Shown: positions 46,204 to 60,069, counted from the first letter of the stretch. The stretch: DNA of 64,000 nucleotides from Stratiolaelaps scimitus (GCA_019614645.1 JABWDB010000018.1:2658501-2722500); one strand, 5' to 3'. Made by a program: numbers and translations. Notes: generated by a model from the sequence alone, not told the origin.

Positions 46204-46259
<56 letters not shown>

Positions 46260-48535
46260 GCACGGACCGCAATAACTAGCTAACAGCTGATTACAATCTG
46301 TTAGCTATCCATGTGCGACGATTTTAAACTGCATGATAGTCGTAGTTACGTCAATGGATGACGTTCGATCGACTGACACCCAGTTATATTGTATACATAT
46401 ATAAATTAATATATTCAACTCGGGTGTTTCCGTACAAAGTGTAAGAGGTTCAGTCTTCCTAAATAGGAGGAGAACGGCTTTTTTTTTATATTTTATAGAG
46501 AAATAATATTGGCGCTAACGATATTTCGCGAGCCTCGAACTTATTAGTGGACCTAAGCTGCGTTCATGGGCTGACTTCGCCAAATCCTAGAACGGGAATT
46601 TTCGACTTGTTAGAATGTGTTTAACTAGACCTCGAATCCTCGGCACGGTAAGGGACGTCCACTTGCCTTTATTTCCTCGGAGAGTGTTTGTTATGTGGTC
46701 CGTTTTCTCGGGTATATCTTGTATTTGAGTATTCTACCTATTCGACTAGTCTACCTAGGCTACAGGTTTACCAGACAATAACAACCTCGGTGACCTCTCG
46801 CACTGGGAGATGGAAGAGCTACCGACAAGGTGGCAACGTGCAGCAAATTCTCAAGGATCACACTTACATAATAATAATAATAATAAACAAAAAAAATGTT
46901 TCATACACATGACTAAAGACCATTTTTGCATCAAAAAAATAAGTCCGGCCGCTTTGCTTGAATCAACCTAATAAATATCGTTAGTATCCTTGGGTGCTCA
47001 TTACGTTGAGATCGTATCTGATAGACTTTCCTATTAGCGGGATTCGAAGTCCCGTAACGATTTTGCGTTCTTCCTGTTTTTATTAATTTTTTTTATTGAT
47101 TTATTATTATTTGTTGTTTTCTGTTGTCTCTGAATTCTTATCTCATCCGAGTGCCCAACGGATATCTACAGATGTACTTGGTCGCAGAGCCGTCGATAAA
47201 TGCGTTCTTCTATATTTGAACGATTGAGTCGACGACCTGAGCATTTGCCCCACCTTTATGGACCGAGCCACTTCTAACGTGAAGCCGTTTGAGTACCGCA
47301 TTACGTAGTAGCATTAAACTAGAAAGCGTGTGCTCTGGTCCAACCTGCATTGACACTGCGTCAAACTTTGATACAGACAAAATTTATCGGTGACGTCATC
47401 TCACTTCATCTTCCATATACTATTTACATTGTCGTAATGACGCGAACTTCGATGATTCTAGAAGACATGGTCTTGGCACGAACGCCTGTACGAGTCAGCA
47501 TTCTATCGAGGGTAAAATGTAGGTTATATTTCATAGGTGTTTATCTTACTTAAATAGCAGTAAATTGTTGATCAGAACTCGGAAAGGACAAACTATTAGA
47601 GACAAATTGCTCATCTGTAATACGATTTTTGAAAGATAGGTTCAACCTTGTGCATTCGGAAGAGCGTCGCAGCTGTTTGTTTATGATGACATAAATACGA
47701 GGCGTTTATAGATGGTTTTAAAGAGAAAACGCGTAAAGCGTTTGCTGAAGTCAGCAATCATTTCCAAAACGTGTAACATGTTCGCGTTTATTCGAAAATA
47801 AACTTGATTTTGAAACTGTTCGCGTACGGTAAGCGAATTCCTTGTCATACTATATTCTCAAGGGTAATTCATCTCAGTGTTGGGACAGACAGGTGTTTTT
47901 TCTTCGGGAAATCAGTGCTTAACTTATCGAGTTACGCGCCTTCCTAGAGGATGAGGGAAGGGCTCTTGCCTAAATGCAAGTAGTAGTGTGTGAAACTCGA
48001 CTAAAAGATGTTGATTACGCTAGCTACTGTATTTCAGGGCGCAAATATGACGAGCTGAACACAATCGCAATAGGCTTTCGACAAAATGACGATAACTCGT
48101 CGGAGCGCCGGGGCTGATGAACACTATGATTAACACATTATGGGGATGTGCAAAGGGAATAGTGACATAATATAGAAGATACAGATTGATTAAGATAAAG
48201 ATTGATTATTATTATATAGTATAATTAAGATTGACGTCATTTATATTCCTTGTTCAAACTGAACGACATATAATTTCTATATATCAGGTATATGTAATAA
48301 TTTGTAATAATCCGCTCCTGTGAAAATATTATAGCTTTGTGTTATCTCAAGGTGTTTCTGACCTGCGGCATTGCACTTTTTACAACCGCGCACGTACTTA
48401 ACCGCTTAACCGACCACCGCTCAGGCAGCGGAGTTAACATAGGTGACACAAATGAAACAGAGAAGTAGCACACATTATAGAGCTATAGGTATTTTAGACT
48501 ACGTTGTAGGACTTTTTCGATTATATATATACATA
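41522..48535. other. Long stretch without a supportable gene
   Basis: Mostly AT-rich, with (AT)n at 46204-46256 and TAA repeats near 46868-46886. Open frames at 44794-45087 (plus), 45199-45486 (minus) and 45221-45466 (plus) are unrecognised. It may be intergenic or large introns. Confidence 0.4.
46201..46260. repeat. Long (AT)n palindromic tract
   Basis: About 55 bases of nearly pure AT dinucleotides containing a tatatt break. The tract is self-complementary and could extrude as a cruciform. Such tracts often vary in length in assemblies. Confidence 0.85.
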
Positions 48536-49350
48536 TACACCGCGTCAAAAGGATAGCCCATATTTCAGATTTTTTTTCTCAACCGTAAGTAGCACTACTG
48601 TTTCGCTCTCAGTCATTCAAATATATCACATTTTGAAGAACATTCCACGAATATATTTGGCTATCTAACTCAGATGTAGACATTTGATATTGGAAATTGT
48701 CGTTTTGGCGGTGCGTCAAAAGGATAGCCCACATTTGTGTTTGTCGAACACAAAGTGAACACAAAAGCGGTGGTCTTCTCGGCGGGAGACTCTCTACTGT
48801 AGTTTTATTGAAGTACAATGACAGACGATAAGATATGAAATCATCGTCATCTTGTTCCTCCGGATTGGTGTTTGGACGTGCGCCACTATGAGGTAATATG
48901 GATAAAGGAAGAATTATTCATATATGTTATTATTCATTGTTCCTGTTTGAATAAATACATAACATCATTCTCTGACAATTTTTTTAACAAAGTTAGCATT
49001 TTGCCGTATCGCCGACGTTCTCCAGAGAAGAAATTAATCGACTGGGCATAGATTCATACGATTTACTTATGAGGTTTTGATCAAGAGCATGCTATTCGGC
49101 CTACCGAAGCTTTTTTTTAGCGCATGAGTTTTATACTGCTTGCCACCTTTAAATACAGTTCTTCAAAAACATACGATAAAAACAAAATTGACGATCTTTG
49201 CCGTATGAACTGCGGCGCCATCCTGCTGGAAGAGGAATCGTTCCGACCACCGACTATCATAGCTGTTCTCAAAACGGCGAAGGACCAATGTACATCGGAA
49301 GTTAGATAATGGAACATCTATCGAATCCCCGATCATATTTCCCACTGTTT
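48536..49350 (-). mobile_element. Decayed Tc1-like transposon with IR/DR-type end
   Basis: A TA at 48536-48537 precedes caccgcgtcaaaaggatagcc. The core gcgtcaaaaggatagccca recurs 171 bp later (48542 and 48713), like the paired direct repeats in the ends of many Tc1 elements. On the minus strand at about 49163-49345 a frame reads RFLFQQDGAAVHTAKIV, the conserved second-Asp block of Tc1-type DDE transposases (QQD---H). The rest of the transposase is frameshifted or lost. I did not find the opposite inverted end, so the other side appears truncated. Confidence 0.65.
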
Positions 49351-52300
49351 TTTACCCCATTGGCGAACCTCGCTGGACGTCCGACGCAGTTCCCCTATAG
49401 AGCAACTGCTGCTACTGCTGCCGCCATTGCTTTTCCACGCAGGCGTACAGGGTCAACGATAATTCGAGACTCAGCAGCTACAGATGAGTGTGACCCTGAC
49501 AGCAGCGAGGCGACGTGCGCGAACACATCATCCTCATCATCAACCGGGAGCTGGCAGCCTCAAGGACGCGACAGCCGAGGAGCCCGTCGACGGTGTGTGC
49601 TGGCCATCTTCTCACATGACGGGACCCACCTTCACTGCTTCAGAAGAGCGAAAACCTATATCAATAATTTGCACTCGACCTGTCGTTGGCAGCTGACAGC
49701 GGGCGACTTTTGTATTGTACCCTGGGTGAATCGCGGTACAGCCAAGCAAAACACTACTGTGTAATATTGCTTATAGAGTTCAGCGGCGTGCTTAAACATA
49801 CTATCTAATTACTAAGTGGTCGAACGTTAGAATATTCCATTTTGAACGTTGTACCTTGAGCATTGAACGAAACGAGCATGAACATTTTCCAAATGCATAT
49901 ATCGCTTTTAATAAGAATCTGGCTAATATCGGTATGTTCTTGGCATTAATTCTGTTCAATGCTGTTCTATTCTGTTTTGCGTCTTACTGCTAAGGCAAGA
50001 TCAATTCAGTTGCTGCCATTGTTTGTAGCTGAACAATTAGCACTGGCATTCATAACAGAGCTAACTAATATAGGATTAAGGAAGATTAATGTGTAGGCGC
50101 CGAACAAAGTTGCATGCATTTTGTTCAAAATATTCTATACGACGAATGGCTATTGCCTCAGGAAAATCCAAATAGTCTACAACAAGTCATTTAGTGGCGA
50201 TAATAATAATAATAATGATGCAAATAGGTAAACCGAGCCTAACAAACATTTCTTATATTTATTCCTATATGGTATATTCTGTAAAAAGAAGGTGACGCCC
50301 AACCGAAATTGACGAGTCGTTATCTTCTTAGCGAGTCACTCACGTAAAATCATTTATTATCCGTTACTTGTTGTTGTTGTTGTTGTTATTATTAACATTT
50401 TTACATGATTACGTCACTTAACAGAATGTTCTCCATCCTCCATGAATCGATTAATTAATTGACAATCGGTGCCAATCGAATCACCATGTATAAATAATAA
50501 ATATGTATTAGCACTAGGAACAGTGATTATTACAGAGCAGCGAAAGAGAATATCGATGTCAACATTGGCTAATTCTCTGTGGCTATCAGCATTCAAGTTG
50601 CGTCAATTGACAACACGACAGGTGTCCCGTAGGCCAGCAGAGAGTCTCTCTATCGAGGAGAGACAATCGAAAAAGCAGATCTTGTAGTTGTTGCCCATGC
50701 AAGCTCCTTGTGAATCGAATTGTGCTTCCATGAAAAGTGTTACCCCGATCTATGCAAGCGACGTCGAGGACCTAGAGTACAACTGGCGTCTGAACAGGTC
50801 CACGCTCGCTCATGCTCCGTTCCAAGAATAGTTGGCTCGAAATGTATCTTTTTAGCATCACACTGTAGTAGTGTGACTACACTGTACACCGAATCAAATT
50901 GCTTAAATAAACATATCTTAGCGTTCCTACTGAGCAAATGACAAACAAGGAATCGTAGAAGAAATAGCTTGTCGCCCTTCAGCTCCGCTGGGCCGGTGAA
51001 CTCTAGTGGTTCGGTTCAATGTCGCACCAGGCCCCTAGGATCATCTGGCAATTCGCCGATCAATCCAAGAAGCACCCAACTGCTAATCCCTTCTTCACGT
51101 CGTTGTCAGTGAGCGTAAAATTGGAAACGATCCCATCGTTAATTAGTTAAGTGTTTTTTCGAGCTGACCCTCAGCTGTTCCCCTATCTGACAGGCCCATC
51201 GTTAATTAGTTAATTACACATAAGATCAACAATATCAGATCAAGCAATGCCATAATGTATTCAGATCTGTATGACACATGTAACATTTCTGTCTACACAT
51301 TTAATCGCATCGGACGAATTAGACGATTACGAAAATAGATCGATGGGAACTATCGCTCAACGGAACATACATGGTGCTTGCTATCGTCAGGTCGTTGTAT
51401 ATATTTAGGTGGGATGGATTGCGATTTCGTTAGGTTAACCTGACGGCAGGCTCTCGTACGACTAGAATAGCCTAACATGCACCTCTCGTTGCGTCGTCCG
51501 TCTGCGCGTTTCTTCTATGACTTCCGTTGATGCCTTAAGCATCTCACGCAGTCCGTAGCAGCCTGCTCTTGTGTTGCTTTGTTATTTCAACAACATCGAA
51601 TACTACTGGGTACTGCAACCGAAGTGACCGTTCTTTTGGACGTTCATAGCCCGTGAATAGAAGACATTTAAGAAAATATCCTTTTTAAAAGGTCACAAAA
51701 ACGATATATTATAGCTGTGGGACAGCTTGGTAGTTTCAAGTGTTTCCAAATGCATATGATGATAAATATAAAATAAAACATTTAACACAAATGAAACCAT
51801 CGTGGAGTGTGGGACAAAGGGAGGTCGAGAGGGGAGATTTTAACAAAAAGAGGCCGTCAATTAAAGGCAGCACTCTCTGTACAACCTTGGTCATTGTTAT
51901 TAAATTTCGGCCAAAAACCAAAGCTTGGCGAGTAGCCAGCGGGAAGGTCGAACTGATGCCAATCTAGATGAAGGAGATGTGTTCAAATTTCGGAGCGCGC
52001 ATACACGCGTCAGAAGAGAAGCGTTTGCTTTAAAATTTTAATAGTTCATCACCGGTTATTATGCAAGACCGCACCAAAAAAGGGAGCCGCTACATTGTAA
52101 CCAAGTTCATATATATATATGACGATGTTTAAGAGACCGCTCTTTTCGACAATTACACCTCTAGCACTGCATCATATTACAGCAACATCTATATATAGAT
52201 ACCTTGATGGTATATCTATGTAGTGGTACTACGTTCGTTCGATACCACAGCAACTCGGCTATGTTAGCCGATGCAGGACCATGTAATCCCAAATTGACTT

Positions 52301-53333
52301 GAACGACAGCCACACGTTCGGGTGTTTCACAATAGCAAATGTAACCTTCAGACTTACATACCAGGATAACTGTGTGGTTGTAAGCTTAGCTGTAGAATCA
52401 ATCGAAATACTATTCCAACATTTGTATTCTGCTGCGAACAAAGAAAACATTATCGTAATAGCCGTCCCAGCTGTAGTAAGATGTCACGATGACATTGCAT
52501 ACAGAAATCGGGAAATTACCGACATTCATGACCGATCGAGCACATCCGTCGTCATCTGCTTGCACGCAGGGCAAGATGAGCTTTGAAAACAACGACCGAG
52601 CTTTTGCTAATGAGAACGTCAGATCCGACAGGAAAAGCCGGACCGGGTGACCTCTCACCTACCCGCGCTGTATCAGCAGCAGTTACATTCGTCTCTTCAA
52701 CGTTCGCTAGGTCCACCCACCGAGGCCAATGAATATGCTTTGTGCTCACGTGACAGTGGCGACAGGCATTATTGAGCGCATTATTCAAACGTCGCTTATT
52801 GTGGATACATGTGCAACCATTTGTAAAAACAGAGCTTAAGTTGCTGACGCGAAACACAGATTACCGTTACACTTTACCATTGTCTAGTATCATTGTTGTA
52901 ATAACGTGTGCATATCAATGCGTGCCATTAACGAACTCCGCAGGACAGCTGATGCTGAGGTCAGTACACGAATTCACTGATTGCAACACCACAGCTGCTG
53001 CTGCTGCTGCTGCTGCTGCAGGAGATGATGACGCACTCTATTATTGTAATGGACGGCAACGATAACCATTCTTACATACTTTATGCACTAATTTAGGTAA
53101 TTTGGTAACATAATCAAGAGATTTACATACTTAGGGTTTGAGAACGGGGGACTAGTACTTGCACTGGGACACATTCGATTAGTATATGAATTACAATCAA
53201 TGGTAATATGTGTATATATATATATATAGTTAGTTGGGATAACTAACCGGAGACACTACCTATTGCACATTTCATATGTTCGTCACGTGGGGAGTAATAA
53301 TATTAATGGTAATTCACTACTTCCAGTTGCATA
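49351..53333. other. No supportable gene
   Basis: Contains a (TTG)n/(TTA)n run near 50370-50392 and a (CTG)n run at 52993-53019. A plus frame at 49309-49764 is open for 151 codons but has no recognised domain. Nothing else is supportable. Confidence 0.4.
52993..53019. repeat. (GCT)n trinucleotide repeat
   Basis: About nine GCT units. In the plus frame 52772-53065 this encodes an Ala run, but that frame has no other sign of being a gene. Confidence 0.8.
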
Positions 53334-55647
53334 TTACTTGCGAGCTTTAAAATAGGTCTGTACGAGACGCTCCTGCTTGCAGTCGGTTCGTAGCTCGACA
53401 AAGCTCTGCAACACCTGGGGGTCGAGCTGCTTCAGCGCATGGCTATTCAGCAGATCCTGCAGCTTGTTGTGCGGCGTCATAAGAAGATTGACAAGGATCG
53501 ACAGGAGCTCAAACAGACGATCCACGAACGCCGGCAGCTGTCGTGCGCAGGCTCGGTACTCGCTGACATCGCACATGATAATGTAGGCGGTCGTGTGCGG
53601 GTCGTACTGCATCGTCAGGATATGCTCATAGATCGCACGGTGACATTGGATGCCGAATTCTGTTAAGACGGCACTACAATTCTGTCCGTCGAGATTCCGC
53701 TGGATGTGGCTTGTGCAGTCATTGACGTAACGGCAGACGCGGGCGCACGTCGAACTCGAGCTGGTGTCCGTCGGGTTCATCGGGGTACGGCGTTGCTCGC
53801 TGAGCAGCTCCCGAATCCAGCCTATCATCGCTTGCAGGGAGAGCTCGATTCCCTGCTGCATTTTCTGTTCCATCTGCTCGGTGCACTCGCGCTTCTTCTG
53901 CAACACCGTGCCGTACTCGGGACTCGAGGCGATCAGCGGTACGACACTCTTGCAGAACAGATCGTCCAATAGGTGGACCATCGTGTTACACTCCCTGACA
54001 CAGTCGAGGAATGTAAGACGGGGTTCAGCCTTTGTTTCGCTCAGCGGAATACAGCGGAAGCCGAGATCGAGCGCGTATTGGATGTGCTCAACACAGAGAC
54101 GCGACTGCAGGCAATGCCAGATCTGGCAGGCGTTCTTCGACCGGTCAGACTGACGCGATAGAAGTCGGCATCTGTCGAGCGATTGGCGAAGCTCTTGTAG
54201 CATGTTAGCCGCTAGTGTTTCCGATAGGAACGTCTCACCTCCAAAGTCTTCGGCAACAGGAGCAATATTGATGTTGGCTAGAGGCTTGATGAACGCCTGC
54301 ATATCCCGTCGCAGATCTTGTAGTGCTCCGGCCGGACGCTTTACGTGTTCGAGGTCCTCGTAGTACCGCTTAAGTAAATGGTCGAGCCGCTCGCGAAGAA
54401 ACTGCATCTCAGCATTAATATACCCGTCGAGGTCTTTCTGGAAGATCTGCCTCGAAAGTTTCTGCAGTAGCGAGTAGTCAATCTTGAATTTGGTTAGCTC
54501 CTCGGAGAGCTTCTCGGTCTTCTTATGCATTAGAAGTAGCTTCGATAAATACTCGCCTCGGTCGTTCACTTGCAACTGGGACGTGATGTAATCCTGTAGT
54601 TTGACAGTGTACACGTTGGTGATGAATTTCGCCATTATCTGATTCGGATTGACGAACACCTGAACGACCAACTTTTGCGTATTCTTACACAATGGTATGA
54701 TATCCTGGAATATGTCCGATCGCATATACGCGCCACGTTGAGCATCCGTTATGAATGTGTCGACGCACGTTTGGAACCCTTTAAATTGAGCAAGGATTGA
54801 CGCCAGCTGAACCATTTTCTCTGTGTCGCCAATTTCATGGGCGTTTCGAAACTCGTCGATGAGGTCACTCTCGATCTGCGAGTATTTCGTCGTTATGCGA
54901 GCTTTGGTCTCATCAAACTTGCCGCCCGACGGCAGCTCTTGTGCGATCAGGTGTAGCTTTTGTATGAGGTCGGAATTCTCATAGATGTTCTGCTTCGACA
55001 GTGGGACGTCGCTGACCTCGCCCAGAAAATCGGCAAATTTCAGCATGAGCTTTTCCGCCTCTTCGGCACGAGCTCTGGGCGTGTTCACGGATTCAAGCAG
55101 GTCGCCAAGATAGACGACCTTGGCGGCCACTCGGCCTATGTGCGCGTCGAGATTTTTATACGTACGTTGACTTTGCTTGTTCTTGTCGAGCAGGTCCTCG
55201 ACCCGTCTCCAGTGTCTCTCCATTTCATCGCCGCAGTCCTTCTCCAACCGCTGGCACCGTTTCTCGCTAAAAACACGCAAAAAGACACAAACGACACATA
55301 GAAGCAAGAATCGGCTGATAAGGGGTTGGATATTGAGTCGTGGAACACGGGAGAGAGTCACGGTATCGGTCTGGGTGTGCTTTCGAATGTCCTGACGCAT
55401 TTAAATATCAACAAGAAGGGTTAAAGGTTTTGTTAAAAGGTGGTACTGTGTTTACGGTGAAGGTCGACACTTACCGGTGGTCGTATTCAAGTCGCAGCTG
55501 CTCGATTCCTCCCCTAAAAGCCTCCTCAAGGCTTTTGGCGTCAAATCGGTCATCCTTTTGCGGGACAAGAGTTCGCCACGCAAAGCGCTCCACCAGATCT
55601 TCGGCGCAGAAGTTCTCCGCCTCGCATTCAGCTATCAGAGAACTCAT
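53334..55647 (-). CDS. EXOC5: Exocyst complex component 5 (Sec10)
   Basis: Two coding exons, 55647-55475 and 55266-53334, give 701 aa (human EXOC5 is 708). EXOC5 is a core subunit of the octameric exocyst, which tethers secretory vesicles to the plasma membrane and bridges the vesicle-bound Sec15 to the rest. Landmarks are the N-terminal AEDLVERFAWRT (human ADEYIERLVWRT), VAAKVVYLGDLLESVNTPR, DLIQKLHLIAQELP, EGxYxRxDIF-type QRGAYMRSDIFQD, GETFLSETLAANMLQELRQS, VEHIQYALDLG, ANT-like ECNTMVHLLDDLF, and CDVSEYRACARQ near the C-terminus. The first exon ends CACCG|GTAAGT, and the second begins after tgtttttag|CGAGAAACGG, joining in phase. A splice acceptor (tccttccag) ends directly before the ATG at 55645-55647, so the 5'UTR is on an upstream exon. 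The gene is complete and appears functional. Confidence 0.95.
55267..55474 (-). other. EXOC5: Intron of EXOC5
   Basis: A 208-bp intron with donor GTAAGT at 55474 and acceptor TTTTTAG ending at 55267. It splits an Arg codon. The retained frame through the intron's lower part is open but does not resemble Sec10, which supports the splice. Confidence 0.92.
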
Positions 55648-55649
55648 CT

Positions 55650-58235
55650 GGAAGGATACGAACACATTTACGTCGTCAATAATACCAAAAATTATCATGA
55701 TAATATTAACTGAAATTTCTGGTGGAAAAAACTTCGTGCATAAAGGCGATTCAGCTGAAACCGAGAACTTCGAACACTTACACCAATAGCATACCTACAA
55801 AATAGCTCTTTAATACAACTTGAATACTTAATGATGATGGTGCCTCGGTGTGGAATTTGTTTCATAGAAAGATTCGAGAAAATATCATTTGTGGAAAGTC
55901 CTAAATGCTGTACGACCTGTAAGCAGGCAACCAGACAATATTATCCTTAAAGTACACAATAAATTCTGCTACACAAAAATGACTAATGCTAGTGGGACCA
56001 CTGAAAGTTGTTAAAATAGCCGAAGTAGACGTTATAACTTCTGTGAATTATTTCATATTACTGTGCGTTTGCATTTGTACAATAACTTGTGATACAGTTG
56101 GGGACAGGGTATCAGGGCCGAGGCCGTCATGGTCCGACGTCCGTTATTTTGTCCGCAAGAATCCCGCGTGACGAGTGGGGGTGGTTGACATAAGAATGTA
56201 TATTTCATTTTGTTCAAATACAGGGTTATAACTATTGCAAATATGTATAATAACGTGCATAGTAATGAATTACGGCTAAGGGAATGTAATGATACTGTGA
56301 ACAAAGTGTATATATACAGAAATGCCCGCAGCGCTCAGGCGTGTTATGACTGAATTGCGCCTCTGTTACAATAGAGATCCCACAAGGAATAGAAAATAAA
56401 TTTAATATATATAAGAAATTGGTTGCCCCGTATGGTACACGGCATTAGATCCGATCGAGCTAAAGGTTTCAGAAGTCGTCCGTAGCGTAGAAAAACAACA
56501 TCCGGGTAAGGTGATAACTCCATCCTTCAGATTACCATCTTACGACGTTGTAAATGTTCTTGTCAGATGCAACGGTACGCATCTTTGAGCGTCGTAAAAC
56601 TCAAAGACAAGTAATGGCTGACGGTGTAAAAAACGAACGTAGACAGACCCTTACAGATTCTGGTTATAAAACCGCTTATGCGTACTTCACGTTCTGCACT
56701 ACTTAAACCATTCCCAATTCTGTTCACGTATCACGAAGCCCATTGTCTACAATGGGAATTTGACACATCCGCTCATATTGATACGAGTTGATCTCAACGA
56801 AAATCGAGAATAACTCCCACCTGCCACGACTGGGTATCATAGAACAAACGCGAATGGTTCACAGATCGTTCATCGAATAGACAATGCCGTTGCGCTGAAT
56901 CGACAACAGTGGACTGCAATCGCGGTCGTTGAATCTAGAGCGGAACAACTGACTACCAATATTGATGCAATCGATTATAGCTGGCGGACGGATGATCAAA
57001 CGATAAAATTCTTTCTGCCAGATACGTCCGACCCCAAACACGATGGCCATCGCAGTTTGGCCATGGCTTTATTATGTTCGAGCGAACCCAATGCAATATA
57101 TGCACAACCAGAATCTGATATAGAATTAAACGCACATCTCAACCCATCCATTAGAGTTTTCCCTCCAATCTCCTCTTGTGGTGTGCGCAAGAGCACATTT
57201 CAACACGATCATGTGACAAAACTCAACAAGGCAAATACAAGGTCGTTTCGGAGAGTATCTCCTGCCTGATTCTTGCCGACCACGAACGAACATCAATAGT
57301 GTGTAGTTTAGGGGAGAACAGTGTGTTCTTATTACAATAGCATATATGTTGTCGCTCCCAAACAGCGTACCATTGTGGTAATAGCGCAACAAGAGGATGA
57401 CTAAGTGCGGATTCACGGGACAGACACTAACCTTACAGCTGTGTTAGTCGTGAAAGCCTGGTCTCTTCGACGACGGACGAAATATACCAATTAATTCGTT
57501 TGCGTGCTGTCGGTCACTTCCTCGGGCTCAGAAATATCTATCTCACGGCTGTCACATAGAGGCCGATACATATATATATATATATGTATATATATACACT
57601 CGGAGATTGGAGAACAGCCCACAAGGATACTCCCACCTGCTCGAATCTGGCTGTGGGAGATCCCCTGTGTTCTTCGGCGTCCCAGCTTCAATTGGCCTTC
57701 ATCAACTATCCTCACGTTCGATGACCAATTAATTATTGCCAATGGGCAGACCTATTTATTTCCTTGGTTCGATTGAGCATAGCACATCGGCCAGCGACAT
57801 CACACCGATACATTCAGGCCGTGCGGGTGTTGACAGGGATTACTCCCTTTTGGGGGACACGCGTCTCACAGGCTAGCGTCCATCCAGGGTTTTTAGATTT
57901 TGGACGCGAGTCGAGCTATTCAATACAAAATAACAGATCGGTTAAGGTTGTATCCAGTACCTCATTACTAACGAAAGCTCATGTCTGAGTTCGCCATGCC
58001 AGTTCGACTGTTACAACAGCACCGTCGCTTTAATGGTTACCCGCTTAACACAGCACATATTTCCCTACGTGCTATGTTTCGCCCGAGGTGTCCAATCTGA
58101 CGGAAGCGCACTTGGATTTCGAAGGAGGCGCACTTAAAGCCATCCCCTCAGCCAGAGTCCGAAGAGCGCACCCTGATCGAAATTTGTGCTTTCAGCGGTG
58201 TGCCGGTGCGTGTAGAGAAGCGAGTAGCGCCCAAA
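55650..58235. other. Intergenic, no supportable gene
   Basis: Includes a short stretch near 56105-56170 related to a dispersed element also seen near 25520, and an (AT)n run at 57570-57598. It should contain the upstream EXOC5 exon and the GLRX5 promoter, neither of which I can pinpoint. Confidence 0.4.
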
Positions 58236-59876
58236 ATGTATCTACGCAAATTGTTTGCTCAGAGTGTGCGATTTCTCGCCACCGAAGCCAAACACAAGTA
58301 CATCGAAGATATAGTTAAGAAGAGTAAAGTTGTCGTCTTCATGAAAGGAATCCCTGATGGTAAGATGACTAGTTTTGGGAAATCGGTGTCCGCCGATTTT
58401 TTGAAGTGGCTCAAGAGTCATGCGGCTAATATTGCCGTAGTGCAGGGTACTGTTTAGTAATTCATGACTTGGAAATTCCGTACAGTTAATACTCGCTATC
58501 GGTATGTGATTTGCGCTTTTTCCACAGATAGTATTAATTGTTAATTATTACTACCTTGCTGACCGGAGGGAAAAATCAACTCTGACCAACAGAACATGAC
58601 ATATATATATATATATATGTAATAACGAGAATTATAATTACTTATAGTAATAACTATAAGTTAGCCTTCAAGTAGTTTGTATTTATAATCTGATTTTGCG
58701 TACAAGTGTCATGTTTTCGTTTGGCCAATGATACCCGCACCAAAGTACCAAATGACACAATTATTAACCGTCATACATATTATGTAGATACGTTTAACTA
58801 CCTTATCTAAATGAAAAAAAAATCAGCATATTTGAACTGAGCATGCACTGACCCATCATATTTCAACCTCAGATTTCCTACCCTTCTACGAGGTTAATGA
58901 CAGACGAAGTCGTTTAAAATTGCTTTTCACCTACCTTCTTGTTTGCTTTCAGAACCGAACTGTGGTTTCAGCAATGCGGTCGTACAGGTGATGAAAATGC
59001 ATAATGTGCCCTTTGACGCATACGATGTTCTTAAAGATGAAGGCCTCCGACAGGGAATCAAGGAGTTCTCAAACTGGCCAACCATTCCTCAGGTTAGCGT
59101 TAATTAGACTGACGCACTGACGATATCGGTGAGGGAATTATTATAGAATAACAGCACGAAGGCCTCTTACAAATGTCTAGCATGCATTGCCGGCAACTAC
59201 AAGTTAAACTACGGCGAAATTAAGCGAGGCCAATATTCGCTAATTACTGGTTTTCCTACATCGGCCTTGCCATTCTTTAGAGCGATGCTGAACCTTGTTA
59301 GGTTAGCCAAACAGGCTAGAGCAAAAGGAATTAACCTAATTAAAGGTAAAGGTTTATTGGTTTATTAAAATAGTAATAATATCCAATCGATCGAAAAAGG
59401 CACACCCCGAATGAAATTCCATCATTGCACACCTAAAATCAGAAGTACCTGCATAGATTATGCCGTTGATATAGACAAATGAACGATATGGACGCTGATC
59501 TAATTAGGTAAGACAATATTGGGAATTCAGCAACGGTGCATTGCTAGTATCCTGTTTATTGATTTTACAATTAAATTATTATATGGTCGAGTGGAGACTC
59601 TCAAATGGTCCTGACTCCCGGCTAATTATTTCATTGGCGAGAGCCATAAACGGAGCTGTATGAAAGCTTTCTTTGTAATAGCATATTGGATTATTCGTAC
59701 GAGACGTTTCAGCAGGCATTTTTTTTGTTAAATTATAGGTTTACATGGGAGGCGAGTTCGTCGGTGGCTGTGACATCATCATGGATATGCACAAGAATGG
59801 TGATCTCGTTGAGGAGTTGAAGAAAATCGGCATCCGATCAGCGCTACTCGACCAGGACCCGCCGGCGAAAAAATAG
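58236..59876 (+). CDS. GLRX5: Mitochondrial monothiol glutaredoxin 5
   Basis: Three exons, 58236-58359, 58953-59092 and 59739-59876, give 133 aa. GLRX5 receives and transfers a glutathione-ligated 2Fe-2S cluster in mitochondrial iron-sulfur biogenesis. Residues 1-20 ([20 protein letters not shown]) are basic and hydrophobic with no early acidic residue, as in a mitochondrial presequence. The active site CGFS is at 45-48, the cis-Pro segment WPTIPQ at 83-88 and the glutathione-binding GGCD at 97-100. The C-terminus [12 protein letters not shown] matches the human protein. Splice sites are GATG|GTAAGA, gctttcag|AACCG, CCTCAG|GTTAGC and aattatag|GTTTAC, with phases 1 and 0. An AATAAA lies about 200 bp after the stop (near 60073). 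The gene is complete and ordinary. Confidence 0.97.
58360..58952 (+). other. GLRX5: GLRX5 intron 1
   Basis: A 593-bp phase-1 intron, GTAAGA to CTTTCAG, splitting the Glu codon three residues before the CGFS active site (E42, C45). It contains (AT)n at 58600-58619. Confidence 0.93.
59093..59738 (+). other. GLRX5: GLRX5 intron 2
   Basis: A 646-bp phase-0 intron, GTTAGC to AAATTATAG, placed between the Gln and Val of the WPTIPQ-V segment. AT-rich, no other feature seen. Confidence 0.93.
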
Positions 59877-60069
59877 TCCATCCATAGCCGGGATCTTCCA
59901 GAATATAGATAATATTGCACCACGGTGATACCATGTACTATGCCGTACCATGTAGATACTGCAAATAGTTCTACCATTACACCTAAATATTAGCACCCAT
60001 TTTATAAAGGCGGCGTATTACTATTAATAAGTTGTTAGTTAAAACTAAAGAACACCAAAAAAAAAACAA

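Noticed and set aside
47035..47065. Short hairpin gggattcgaagtcccg resembling a tRNA T-arm
   Set aside because: It stands alone; no D-arm, anticodon arm or acceptor stem fits around it.
49309..49764. 151-codon plus-strand ORF
   Set aside because: Low-complexity Ala/Ser/Arg composition, no recognised domain and no splice support.
53334..55400. First impression of a COG complex subunit (COG3)
   Set aside because: The blocks DLIQKLHLIAQELP, VNTPR-RA-EA-KLM, GETFLSE and CDV-EYR-CA match Sec10/EXOC5 and not COG3.
57504..57776. Plus-strand ORF through the (AT)n tract encoding Tyr-Ile repeats
   Set aside because: Microsatellite translation; no gene evidence.
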